A stretch of 64,000 nucleotides of DNA, from assembly GCF_002252585.1 (NCBI RefSeq), contig NZ_NQLD01000003.1. The stretch is one strand, 5' to 3'. Made by a program: the position numbers and the translations under genes. Source of the stretch: Methanocatella intestini. Its GTDB lineage: Archaea; Methanobacteriota; Methanobacteria; Methanobacteriales; Methanobacteriaceae. Below, in pieces: positions 1 through 8,350 of the stretch (positions are counted from its first letter, which is position 1; each line of letters begins with the position of its first letter). The notes below the pieces were generated by a model. It ran no database searches and had not been told where the DNA came from. It saw only the letters and a list, made by a program, of their open reading frames with translations.

Positions 1-139
1 AGTAAGTGATGTAAAAGGAACTTCAGCTAATGGAAATGTATCCGGTTTCTTTGGTGAATTCTCCCCTGAAGTAATCACTAACTTTACTCTAGATTATCCG
101 GTAATCGGATTTGAAATTGAATTTAACCCACAGGAATAA
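1..139 (+). CDS. 3' end of an unidentified protein (partial)
   Basis: An open frame enters from the left edge (first full codon at base 2) and stops with TAA at 137-139, giving 45 C-terminal residues that end in FNPQE. The tail is rich in F, V, I and acidic residues and has no membrane anchor. A T-rich tract follows at about 150-180 and may end transcription. I do not recognise the family from this fragment. Confidence 0.5.
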   Translation, partial: VSDVKGTSANGNVSGFFGEFSPEVITNFTLDYPVIGFEIEFNPQE

Positions 140-251
140 TTCAATTTTCTAATTTCTCTTTTTTTAATTTTATTTTATCAGAGGATTTAAAGATAAATCA
201 ATTTCATAAAGCAATTTTTCCAATTATTAGGCAATTTAGATAATTAGCCCG

Positions 252-434
252 TTAATACCACAGTTTTTTCATTTGAACATCAATTTCAGAGTAATTTACA
301 TCAGGATTATTTTGAGAAGAATTGTTAACTGAAATGTTTTGTGAATCTTCACCATGTTGTGGCATTTGTTCAGCAGCTATCAAAACACCGCCAACAGCTA
401 TAATTACAATTAAAAATAAAACCCATTTATTCAT
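252..434 (-). CDS. Small membrane-anchored or secreted protein (60 aa), unknown
   Basis: The protein has one hydrophobic segment at residues 4-21 followed by a short polar, Asn/Ser-rich tail. This fits a signal anchor or an uncleaved signal peptide with a tiny extracellular part. The start lies 2 bases after the yjbQ stop, and its ribosome-binding site (GGAGAA) falls inside the last yjbQ codons, so the two are probably translationally coupled. I recognise no family. Its size and single TM segment allow only a guess that it sits in or outside the membrane. Confidence 0.6.
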   Translation of the reverse strand: MNKWVLFLIVIIAVGGVLIAAEQMPQHGEDSQNISVNNSSQNNPDVNYSEIDVQMKKLWY

Positions 435-436
435 AG

Positions 437-850
437 TTATTCTCCAATTAAAGTTATGTTAACTATCCTATTATGTCTTGGTCCATCTAATTCTATAAAA
501 AATACTGATTGCCAAGTTCCTAAATTTAATTTATTGTTATATATTGGAACAGACTCACTAGAAGAAAGTAAAAATGATTTTAAATGAGCTTTAGCATTAT
601 TATCAATATTATCATGTTTATAACTAAATTTATTAGAAATTATATTGGATAATGCAAATTCCAAATCTTCAAGTAGGCCTTCCTCATTTTCATTTACGCA
701 AATAGCTGATGTAGAATGTTTAGAAAATAAATTTACAATTCCATTGCTGACCTTGGAATTAGTTATTATTTCATTAATTTTAGATGTTATGTCAATAATT
801 TCAAAAGTCTTATTTGTATCTAAATTAATCTCAATATTTTCAATTAGCAT
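437..850 (-). CDS. yjbQ: YjbQ/UPF0047 family protein
   Basis: Length (137 aa) and motifs match the YjbQ family throughout. Visible are H45 in the SKHSTSAI motif, the NENEEG stretch at 53-58, H79-D80, the conserved N85 and H89, the LGTWQ block at 110-114 and ELDGPR at 120-125. Family members are small trimeric proteins with a metal-like site; some show thiamine phosphate synthase activity in vitro, but the physiological role is unsettled. It is the first gene of a two-gene operon with the 60-aa membrane protein. A degenerate copy of its first codons and upstream sequence is found 2 kb away at 2781-2861. Confidence 0.85.
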   Translation of the reverse strand: MLIENIEINLDTNKTFEIIDITSKINEIITNSKVSNGIVNLFSKHSTSAICVNENEEGLLEDLEFALSNIISNKFSYKHDNIDNNAKAHLKSFLLSSSESVPIYNNKLNLGTWQSVFFIELDGPRHNRIVNITLIGE

Positions 851-895
851 TATAAAAATATTATATGAAACTAGTATTTAAAAATTAAAAAACAA
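812..895. repeat. yjbQ 5' end and promoter, duplicated at 2781-2861
   Basis: This segment (start of yjbQ plus its A+T-rich upstream region) recurs at 2781-2861 with about 85% identity by eye and one 6-bp gap. Examples are the shared ATTTGTATC, CAATTA and AGTATTTAAAAATTAAAA blocks. Both copies point the same way and flank the AAA ATPase gene. The rest of the non-coding stretch 851-1175 holds nothing else that I recognise. Confidence 0.65.
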
Positions 896-1175
896 ATCAA
901 TACAGTGAAACTTAAATAGTTTTTTAATTTTTTGGCTTTGCAGACTTATTCTTGAGTTAGTAATTTATTTTCAAAGCAGAAAAAATCTTTCAGATTTTGG
1001 TTTTGAAAAATCAATGCTAAAAAAAATAAAGAAATAAACAAAGATATCATTCTAATCATCATTTTAAGTATTTTTCTCCATTCAATCAACTTACTATTTA
1101 TTTTCATTAAAGACTTTTGCAAATATAAGTTATTATATGACGTATTCAGTAATTACTCAAAAACTCTCCCCCCAA

Positions 1176-2630
1176 TTACATAAACGCAAATGTTTCAGGA
1201 GGTAAATAAATAATATTGTCCTCTTTGACAATATTTGATTTGGTATTTGAAATAATTATACCGTGAGGAGAATTATATGTACTAATAGCACGTTTAATTT
1301 GACTTTTATCCTTTTTACCACAGCTTACTTCAATTGGAATAGGTTTTTCTAATCCTCTTTGAACAATAAAGTCAACATTTTTCCCACTACTTTTTTTATT
1401 GCTGTCATCATAGTATATTTTATAATTTATGTGATTTTTATTATCCAAATCATGGAAACTTGAAGCTACATAAGTTTCAAGCAGTTTTCCCATATATGCT
1501 GTTTCATCCTCAAAGGTAGCATTGCCTATATTTAATATAAGATTATGTTTTAAACTTGATGTTGCAAAAAAATATTCATAAGGTTTTGTTGTTCGTTTTA
1601 CTGATGAAGTAAAGGGTTCAATATGAAATATTAATTGTGTTTTTTCAAGAATATTTAATACTTTAGTGACTAAAGCAATCTTGGCATCAAAATGATTTGA
1701 AAGAGAACCTTTTGAAACTTCACCAGGATTTTGAAAAGCAAAAAAATTCAAAATCTGAAAAGCAAGATATTGTGTATCATTATTTATACCTTCAATATTG
1801 GCCATATCCGTTGTAACAACTTTATCCACCATATCAACAATTTTTTTAGTTATATCATTAGTATTTTGATAAAATGAAGATGGAAAACCTCCAAATTCTA
1901 AGAAATTCTTCAATTCATACATATCATAGTTTGAAAAACTTGAATATATATTAATTATTCTTCTTTCTAAATCGGCAATATTTTGCACATTTCCGTCAAA
2001 AATCATTTGAATTAATGACTCTGAAATATCATTTTTAAAATTTCCATATTTTAATTTTAAATGTTCTGAATATGTTAACGGGTAAATTGGAATATTTAAT
2101 AATCTCCTTGCAGCATCAGGATTATAAGAAAGTTTTAGTGCAGATGATCCACTGAAAATCATAAAAATATTTTTAGTGCCGTCAAATATTAATTTTCCAT
2201 TTAACGCCCATTCTTTATCATACTGTGCTTCATCAATTAAAAGGAATACCTGTTTAGATAATGTTTCAATTATTGAATTATGATATGTTTCCAAATAGGA
2301 ATTAACAACATTAAAAATATCAGCATTACCTATTTTTTTTAATCGGTCACAGGAAAAATACAAAATATTTTCAGGAGATATCCCTTTTTCTTTTAGAAGA
2401 TATTCATATACCTGAAATAGCAGAGTTGTTTTTCCAACATCACGCACCCCAGGTAAAACAATAAAACGATTTATATCTTCCCCTTCAAGAAAATTATCAA
2501 TATATTTTATAATATTATCATAATCAGAACGTTTGTTAAATTTTTTATCTTTGTATGTTAACTCCTGATTTAATTTCATAGGTACTGACAATATTTGATT
2601 TCTAATATATTTATTTTGCAATTCGTTCAT
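1176..2630 (-). CDS. AAA-family ATPase with C-terminal DUF4143-like nuclease fold
   Basis: The 484-aa protein has a Walker A motif GVRDVGKT at 61-68 and a Walker B with LLIDEAQ at about 130-136. A helical middle follows, and a C-terminal region of the DUF4143 type contains NVDFIVQR and PIEVSCGKK (about 415-440), which resembles the catalytic core of PD-(D/E)xK nucleases. Such ATPases are abundant in Methanobrevibacter and anaerobic bacteria and their cellular job is unknown; several occur alone, as accessory genes. It is monocistronic, with repeated TATA-like boxes upstream and a duplicated piece of yjbQ beyond them. Family assignment is firm; substrate and function are not. Confidence 0.8.
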   Translation of the reverse strand: MNELQNKYIRNQILSVPMKLNQELTYKDKKFNKRSDYDNIIKYIDNFLEGEDINRFIVLPGVRDVGKTTLLFQVYEYLLKEKGISPENILYFSCDRLKKIGNADIFNVVNSYLETYHNSIIETLSKQVFLLIDEAQYDKEWALNGKLIFDGTKNIFMIFSGSSALKLSYNPDAARRLLNIPIYPLTYSEHLKLKYGNFKNDISESLIQMIFDGNVQNIADLERRIINIYSSFSNYDMYELKNFLEFGGFPSSFYQNTNDITKKIVDMVDKVVTTDMANIEGINNDTQYLAFQILNFFAFQNPGEVSKGSLSNHFDAKIALVTKVLNILEKTQLIFHIEPFTSSVKRTTKPYEYFFATSSLKHNLILNIGNATFEDETAYMGKLLETYVASSFHDLDNKNHINYKIYYDDSNKKSSGKNVDFIVQRGLEKPIPIEVSCGKKDKSQIKRAISTYNSPHGIIISNTKSNIVKEDNIIYLPPETFAFM

Positions 2631-2673
2631 TGTTTTGCCCCCTCAAAATAATAATTATTATCATATATAGTCA

Positions 2674-2724
2674 TAGTTATTTATATATACTACTATTTTT
2701 AACAGTTATAGTTATTTATATATA
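2674..2724 (-). promoter_or_regulatory. Twin 16-bp repeats containing TATA-like boxes before the AAA ATPase gene
   Basis: The 16-bp word TAGTTATTTATATATA occurs at 2674-2689 and again at 2709-2724, 35 bp apart, 45-95 bp upstream of the ATPase start. Each contains a TATA-box-like core and is partly palindromic. They could be two promoters or repressor sites that overlap the TATA box. Confidence 0.45.
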
Positions 2725-2780
2725 ACTAACCTTTTAATCACCATAGTTTTAAAATTTAACTTTACATCTTCATTTAGTTT

Positions 2781-2861
2781 ATTTGTATCCAAATTAAACC
2801 TAATATTTCCAATTATGAAAATATTATATAAAACAAGTATTTAAAAATTAAAAAAAGAAAA
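2781..2861. repeat. Degenerate copy of the yjbQ 5' region
   Basis: This is the second copy of the 812-895 segment. Read on the minus strand it resembles the first yjbQ codons but has lost its start codon and frame, so it is a relic rather than a gene. Together the copies bracket about 1.96 kb that carries the AAA ATPase. Confidence 0.6.
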
Positions 2862-2877
2862 ATGAAAAAAATGTTTA

Positions 2878-3885
2878 TCACATTTTATTTTTACGTTTAT
2901 ATCCTATTACAAATAAAACCAATAAAGCAATTACTGCAAGAATAATAACTCCAGAACTGTTCTGAATTGCTTTAGCTATTTTATTTGGAGATACTAACTC
3001 ATAAGATTTTCCTTCTTTTGATGAACCGTCATCACTTGGAGAATCACTGCTGCTTGAAGATTTTGCTGAACTCTGATCTCCGTTAGCCATAGCATCTTTA
3101 CCGCTTAAAGATTCATATTTCTGATAGTAATCAGAACTATTTGTTCCAAGGTACTGTGAAAATTCATCAGAGTTTTTGATATTTGCAGAACCGCTGTCGC
3201 CAGAAGAAGTTGAACCATCACTAATTACTGAAGAATTGGTATTTCCACCAGAAGCATCTCCAGAACCAGAATTATCACCAGTTTTATCACCTGAATTATC
3301 ACCATCAGTATCAGAAGGTTTGCCGTCAGATCCTGTGTTATCTTTATTACCAGAATCAGAACTTCCGGAATCATCCTTTTTATTATAGGAAGTTACTTTC
3401 TGTTTTATTTTTTTAACTTCCTGATTATGTTCTCCGCCAACCTGAATTTCAACTTGGTGGTCAACATTAGGATCTACTTTAATTACTGCCTTACCATTTT
3501 CTAAAGTTGCAGTATACATATTACCGTCAACTTCAACCTGAACTGCAATAGTTCCAGCTTCTTTTACTGGAGTATCATCTTCAACCATTTGAATTCCTAT
3601 ACCGTTAGGCAATGATACTGCAGTTAATCTTAAGATTTTGGCAAGCAACAGCGGGCAGACAAATGTGTTTTCAGGATCATCAGAATTAAAAAAATTCGGA
3701 CCTAATGTAATCATATTCTGTAAAGGATTATTTTTAGCCTGGAAGTTTTCATTATGTGCAAATGAATTATATGACACATAAACTCCATTATTAGCTACAG
3801 CACTATATGCATCCCCAAATAAAAGACCATTACCAGATTCAAAACCACCTAATTCACAGTCAGGGTTTTGAATATTGTGAATCAT
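2878..3885 (-). CDS. C-terminal half of a split beta-helix surface protein
   Basis: The 335-aa frame starts in the middle of a beta-helix (MIHNI, then NGVYVSYNSF), passes through a domain with short beta-strand segments (about 95-165), then a long Ser/Gly/Asp-rich linker (about 170-290), and ends with a hydrophobic anchor and basic tail (about 313-335). It has no signal peptide, so it cannot be exported alone. Its ATG overlaps the TGA of the upstream frame (ATGA). Removing one base loss near 3886-3893 would fuse the halves into a normal anchored adhesin-like protein of about 600 aa. I read it as the distal part of one disrupted gene, not a separate protein. Confidence 0.7.
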   Translation of the reverse strand: MIHNIQNPDCELGGFESGNGLLFGDAYSAVANNGVYVSYNSFAHNENFQAKNNPLQNMITLGPNFFNSDDPENTFVCPLLLAKILRLTAVSLPNGIGIQMVEDDTPVKEAGTIAVQVEVDGNMYTATLENGKAVIKVDPNVDHQVEIQVGGEHNQEVKKIKQKVTSYNKKDDSGSSDSGNKDNTGSDGKPSDTDGDNSGDKTGDNSGSGDASGGNTNSSVISDGSTSSGDSGSANIKNSDEFSQYLGTNSSDYYQKYESLSGKDAMANGDQSSAKSSSSSDSPSDDGSSKEGKSYELVSPNKIAKAIQNSSGVIILAVIALLVLFVIGYKRKNKM

Positions 3886-4676
3886 CGTATTTGCTTTAAT
3901 TTAATACCATTTGTATTGTAATTAAGGAAATTATGAGTATAGGAATTGTTAAAAGATTTGCCGTATAATGAAATTCCGTTAAAACTATTATTGCAGCAAT
4001 AATTTGAAGTTATATTAGAATTATCAATATCATAAATCTCAATTCCTGATCTGCCATTGAACATCATTGTGTTATTGGCTACATAACAACTGGAAACATT
4101 TTTAAGCTGAAGCCCGTTTTCCTGGGCATTATTTAAAACATTTCCAAATAAAGTTACATTCTTTGAGTTTTTAACCAAAACATTATTTCCGGCATCAACA
4201 ATAGAATTTTCCCTAATAATAGTATTGTCCGAATTATCAACAATAACTCCATAATCTGATGATGCAGCTACAATATTAAATCCGGATAAGACACTGCCTG
4301 CACTATTTTTTGTGAAATAAAATCCAAAAGTTTTATCAATATTTAACTCCTGAGCTTTATTGGACAGCTCTCCAGATGTATAAACCGTACTGTTAACATT
4401 AGAGACAATATTTACTTTTTTGTCAACAACTAATGAAATCCCCTTATATTCCTTGCTAACAAAATTAAAGGTATCTCCCTGTCCAGCATTATCCAACATT
4501 GATTGAATGTCATCATTGGATAAGTCGGAAGAAACATCATAGATAGTAGTTCCCATAACAATGTCATCATTACTGTATTGTAATTCATCAGCTCCGTAGA
4601 CAGATGAAATCAGGATTAAACCTAAAAGACATATGATAAAAAGATTTAACAGTTTTTTATATTTCTTTTCAACCAT
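3882..4676 (-). CDS. N-terminal half of a split beta-helix adhesin-like protein
   Basis: The 264-aa frame has a signal peptide (hydrophobic 10-25, ending near VYGAD) followed by a right-handed parallel beta-helix of the pectate-lyase type, with repeating NNT/NGI turns from about residue 90 to the end. It lacks the C-terminal anchor of comparable surface proteins and stops in the middle of a helix rung (NGIKLKQIR). The next frame continues the same rungs: with one extra G after AAG, the text would read NGIKLKANTMIHN. The probable role of the intact gene is a cell-surface adhesin-like protein. It is divergent from the larger adhesin at 4919. Confidence 0.7.
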   Translation of the reverse strand: MVEKKYKKLLNLFIICLLGLILISSVYGADELQYSNDDIVMGTTIYDVSSDLSNDDIQSMLDNAGQGDTFNFVSKEYKGISLVVDKKVNIVSNVNSTVYTSGELSNKAQELNIDKTFGFYFTKNSAGSVLSGFNIVAASSDYGVIVDNSDNTIIRENSIVDAGNNVLVKNSKNVTLFGNVLNNAQENGLQLKNVSSCYVANNTMMFNGRSGIEIYDIDNSNITSNYCCNNSFNGISLYGKSFNNSYTHNFLNYNTNGIKLKQIR

Positions 4677-4918
4677 ATCAATCCACCATCAACATACATT
4701 ATAAATCAATAATTATATTGATTAAAAATGTATATGAAAATCAAAGCATATAAATATTTTCAATAATTTAAAACACTATAAACCAGATTAAATGAAAAAA
4801 TAACCATTTTTAAAGTAAATATAATTAAAATTCAAATCGAAATATTTATCATATCACCAAACAAAGGATATACCATTAAATACATAACGTATTTAATATC
4901 ATTAAATGAGGTAGAATA
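4677..4918. promoter_or_regulatory. Divergent promoter region between two adhesin genes
   Basis: This 242-bp A+T-rich spacer separates the divergent surface-protein genes. An inverted repeat AAATAC-N5-GTATTT lies at 4878-4894, about 25 bp before the start of the larger adhesin, and could be an operator. A GAGGTAG ribosome-binding site sits at 4909-4915. TATA-like tracts occur at 4735-4755 for the minus-strand gene. Confidence 0.4.
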
Positions 4919-7900
4919 ATGAATAAAAAAGGATTGATATTATCCATATTCTTAGCATTCATTGTTATTTTATCTTCAGGCTCTGTTTTTGCAGAAGACA
5001 TAAGTAATGCAACTTCTGACGACAGCGTTTCAAGTCCAATGACAAATAATGCAGTTTATGGGGAAGCAACAGCATCTTCCAATTATACTGTTCATACAGG
5101 TTCAAATAGTACAACTATTCAAAATACTATAAACAGTATGCATGACGGAGATGTATTGAATTTTGAAAAAGGTGAATATAAAGACATTTGCATATATATT
5201 GATAAAAATATTACTGTAAACGGTAATGGTGCACAATTAATTGGTTATCAAACACCGGGAATTAACAATACAAATATTCCAGACATTGTTAAAAACACAA
5301 CAAAAACTGGCGGATATGGAATAACTAATTTTGCAACTGTTTATATTCTTAAAACAGCAAATGTAAAACTTAACGGATTAACCATGGTTGGTTTAAACAG
5401 TACAACTTATTCTAATGTTGTACTTTATGCCTATCAAGCTAAAAATTTAGAAATACTTAATAATACTATAATAGGATCTTCATGGGGTATTTATTTACAA
5501 ACTTGTGTAAATACTACAATAAATCAAAATACCATTAAAAATCAATCAACAACTGGTATTTTAAACTTTGGATCTGCAAAAAGTATAATAAAAAATAATA
5601 AAGTTACAAATGCTATAAATCATGGTATTGACGTAAGACACGGAAGCGGACCAAATGTAACTGTATTCAACAACACAGTTATCGGTTCAAAAGAAGGAAT
5701 ATACCTTATGCATTCCGGAGGACACAATGTATATAACAACACCATTATCAACTGTACCATCAGTTCAATAACCTGTTATGGTTCTTCTGATATTTATATA
5801 TACAACAATACAATGTTCAAATCCAGAATGGGAGTATTGTTAGGTTCCGGATTTTCAAATATCACCATTGGTGAAAATACCTATAAATTAGCTAATTTAC
5901 CTTACCCGCCTACTTTTGTATATTATGTAGGAATTGCAGATTCTGCATATCAAAGTCCACAAAGTGTAAGTGGAACTTATAGTGATATCAGCACTTACTC
6001 TCCAGCATATACCAATAAAACTGACATTGAAACTCCTAAAGACATTGTAATTGATTATAGTGGAATATTAAAACCTACAGGAACTACATATACTGTTCCT
6101 GTCGGCACCACAAGTGAAAATATTCAAAAAATGATTGATTCAATGAAAGAGGGTGACACTTTATCATTTGAAAAAAACGGAATTTATGAAAATATTTGTA
6201 TTTATGTTGATAAAAACATTAAAATACTTGGAAACAACGCAACATTAATCGGATATGAAACAAAAGGAGTTAATAACACCAATATTCCTTCAAAAGTATG
6301 GAAAAAAACCAATGAAGGAGGATACGGTTGTGTTTACTTATCAGTATTATATTTATTCAATACTGATAATGCAGTTGTATCTGATTTAAACATCATTGGA
6401 AAAGCTCCAGGATATAATCCAAATACTGTTAGTACAACCACTGACGAATATAAAACCACTTCCCTTTACTCAGAATCTAATAAAAACATAACAATTACCA
6501 ATTGTGATGTTAAAGGATCTTCATGGGGTATTTTCTTACAATACAATAAAAATGCTGTTATTACAAATAACAACATCCATGACCAATACACCACTGGATT
6601 AATAAACTTTGGATCAGCTAACAGCATTATTGCAAATAACACAGTTACCAATGCTGTAAACCACGGTATTGACGTAAGACACGGAACCGGACCAAATGTA
6701 ACTGTATTCAACAACACAGTTATCGGTTCAAAAGAAGGAATATACCTTATGCACTCTTCCGGACACAAAGTATACAATAACACTATTATTAAATGTACTT
6801 TAAGCTCCATAACTGCATACGGTTCAGGTAATGAAGCAATATTCAACAACACATTAACAGGAAGCAGAATAGGCATAATTGTTGGTGGTGGATACTACAA
6901 TGTAACTATCAGTAATAATAATTACAATTTAGACAGATTACCATTCCCTCCATCATTCCCATATTACATTGTTCAAGCAGATAATAAATACCAAGATGCT
7001 GACAAAGCACAAGGAACTTACTATGACTCTGCAAAAGAACCACAAGCAGTTATTATCGTTGATGATGTTACAATGTATTATAAAAATGGAACTAAATTAC
7101 ATATTAATTTAAAAGACAATAACGGATACAACTTAGCTAAAACCAATATTACAGTTACTATAAATGGTGTTTCTTACAACAAAACCACTGATGACAATGG
7201 TGTTGTTGAAATGAACATTTATTTAAGACCTGGAGTATATACTGCAACAGTTGCTTATGCTGGAAATAAAACACTTGGAGCAAACTCTGTAGATACCAAA
7301 ATTACTGTTTTATCAACTATAACTGGAAATAACATAACTAAAATGTATCAAAATGGAACTCAATTCTTTGCTACATTTGTAAATGGCCAAGGAAAAATAT
7401 TAGCTAATACAAATGTTACATTTAATATCCATGGTGTATTCTACACTAAACAAACTGATGCTAACGGAACAGCTAAGATGAATATTATGTTAAGACCTGG
7501 TCATTATATTTTAACTGCATATAATCCTGTTAATGGTGATGAACAAGGATTCAGTATAGATGTTAAATCTTTAGTTGAAGCTAGTGATTTAACTAAATAT
7601 TACTTAAATGCATCTAAATTCCAAGCAACAATTTATAACAAAGACGGTTCTTTAGCAGTAGATAAAAATGTAACCTTTAACATAAACGGTGTTTTCTACA
7701 CAAAAACCACTGATAAAAACGGTGTTGCAAGCTTAGGAATAGCTTTAAGACCTGGAAACTATACTATTACAACTATGGTTGACGGTTTGGATATTGGAAA
7801 CAAAGTCACTGTATTACCGACTTTAGTAACTAAAGATTTAGATATGAAATACTTAGACGGCAGTAACTTCACTGCACAAACTTTAGATGGTCAAGGCAAG

Positions 7901-8068
7901 CCATTAGCTAACCAGAATGTATCATTTAATGTAAATGGTGTCTTCTATCACAAAGTCACTAATAAAGATGGTATTGCAAGCTTAGGAATCAGATTAATGA
8001 GTGGTGAATACATTATAACTTCCTACTGGAATGATTTCCAAACTGGAAACACTATAAAAATAGCTTAA
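4919..8068 (+). CDS. Large secreted adhesin-like protein: two beta-helix modules and four Ig-like repeats
   Basis: The 1049-aa protein starts with a signal peptide (hydrophobic 5-24, ending FAED). Two beta-helix modules follow (about residues 50-370 and 395-700) that are copies of one another, with a period of 347 codons. The C-terminal third holds four Ig-like repeats of about 85-90 residues, each with a Y-x-N/D-G/A-x-x-F start, a NxTFNxxGVFYxK core and a LRPGxY turn. There is no C-terminal TM segment, so it would be retained, if at all, by pseudomurein binding or partner proteins. Such adhesin-like proteins are expanded in gut Methanobrevibacter and are thought to bind host or bacterial glycans; the ligand here is unknown. 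The GAGGTAG site 3 bases before ATG supports the start. Confidence 0.85.
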   Translation: MNKKGLILSIFLAFIVILSSGSVFAEDISNATSDDSVSSPMTNNAVYGEATASSNYTVHTGSNSTTIQNTINSMHDGDVLNFEKGEYKDICIYIDKNITVNGNGAQLIGYQTPGINNTNIPDIVKNTTKTGGYGITNFATVYILKTANVKLNGLTMVGLNSTTYSNVVLYAYQAKNLEILNNTIIGSSWGIYLQTCVNTTINQNTIKNQSTTGILNFGSAKSIIKNNKVTNAINHGIDVRHGSGPNVTVFNNTVIGSKEGIYLMHSGGHNVYNNTIINCTISSITCYGSSDIYIYNNTMFKSRMGVLLGSGFSNITIGENTYKLANLPYPPTFVYYVGIADSAYQSPQSVSGTYSDISTYSPAYTNKTDIETPKDIVIDYSGILKPTGTTYTVPVGTTSENIQKMIDSMKEGDTLSFEKNGIYENICIYVDKNIKILGNNATLIGYETKGVNNTNIPSKVWKKTNEGGYGCVYLSVLYLFNTDNAVVSDLNIIGKAPGYNPNTVSTTTDEYKTTSLYSESNKNITITNCDVKGSSWGIFLQYNKNAVITNNNIHDQYTTGLINFGSANSIIANNTVTNAVNHGIDVRHGTGPNVTVFNNTVIGSKEGIYLMHSSGHKVYNNTIIKCTLSSITAYGSGNEAIFNNTLTGSRIGIIVGGGYYNVTISNNNYNLDRLPFPPSFPYYIVQADNKYQDADKAQGTYYDSAKEPQAVIIVDDVTMYYKNGTKLHINLKDNNGYNLAKTNITVTINGVSYNKTTDDNGVVEMNIYLRPGVYTATVAYAGNKTLGANSVDTKITVLSTITGNNITKMYQNGTQFFATFVNGQGKILANTNVTFNIHGVFYTKQTDANGTAKMNIMLRPGHYILTAYNPVNGDEQGFSIDVKSLVEASDLTKYYLNASKFQATIYNKDGSLAVDKNVTFNINGVFYTKTTDKNGVASLGIALRPGNYTITTMVDGLDIGNKVTVLPTLVTKDLDMKYLDGSNFTAQTLDGQGKPLANQNVSFNVNGVFYHKVTNKDGIASLGIRLMSGEYIITSYWNDFQTGNTIKIA
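5621..5714 (+). repeat. Near-identical DNA block shared by the two beta-helix modules (copy 1)
   Basis: About 90 bases here recur at 6662-6755, offset by 1041 bp (347 codons), with only about two differences by eye, whereas the surrounding module sequences have diverged much more. The block encodes HGIDVRHG...GPNVTVFNN...EGIYLMH. The island of identity suggests gene conversion or strong constraint. Confidence 0.75.
6662..6755 (+). repeat. Near-identical DNA block shared by the two beta-helix modules (copy 2)
   Basis: This is the second copy of the 5621-5714 block. Identity fades just past the codons for YLMH in both copies. Confidence 0.75.
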
Positions 8069-8070
8069 AA

Positions 8071-8103
8071 AGAGGTTAAAAACCTCTAATTTTTTCTTTT
8101 TTT
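8071..8103 (+). terminator. Hairpin plus T-run after the adhesin gene
   Basis: A 7-bp stem (AGAGGTT/AACCTCT, loop AAA) at 8071-8087 is followed by a T-rich run. It lies 3 bases past the adhesin stop and between convergent genes, so it probably ends the adhesin transcript. Confidence 0.65.
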
Positions 8104-8121
8104 CAAAAAATAATTTTAAAA

Positions 8122-8340
8122 TCAGTAACTGTTTCTTCTGGAATAAGCTATATAGACAATGAATATTCCTATTAAAAGAAGAACAATTTGTGGAAATATT
8201 GCAAATAAAACAACTGGGATCAATTTTAATTCTGCTAAAATCCATAAAAGAGCATAAATTATAATTAAAATTCCCATAAGCATAGCTATTTTATTAGCTA
8301 TTTCCTTAAAATCATATGGAATTCCACCTGGTATTGGCAT
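8122..8340 (-). CDS. Small membrane protein with two TM segments (72 aa)
   Basis: Two hydrophobic segments (about residues 17-35 and 41-64) are joined by a short loop, with a basic tail (YSRRNSY). I do not recognise a named family. It follows rpiA by 10 bases and is probably the last gene of the egsA-UPF0179-rpiA operon. The overlapping longer antisense frame at 7994-8245 runs into the adhesin gene and is not credible. Confidence 0.65.
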   Translation of the reverse strand: MPIPGGIPYDFKEIANKIAMLMGILIIIYALLWILAELKLIPVVLFAIFPQIVLLLIGIFIVYIAYSRRNSY

Positions 8341-8350
8341 TATAACACCT

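Noticed and set aside
3882..3885. Genuine two-gene operon with ATGA coupling
   Set aside because: The second frame begins within a beta-helix rung and lacks a signal peptide, while the first lacks an anchor; a frameshift in one gene explains both.
6466..6876. Antisense frame inside the large adhesin
   Set aside because: It mirrors the beta-helix coding sequence on the opposite strand and shows no ribosome-binding site or recognisable domain.
7994..8245. Minus-strand frame across the adhesin end
   Set aside because: It overlaps the adhesin 3' end and the 72-aa membrane protein in another frame, contains a low-complexity KKKK region, and has no family resemblance.
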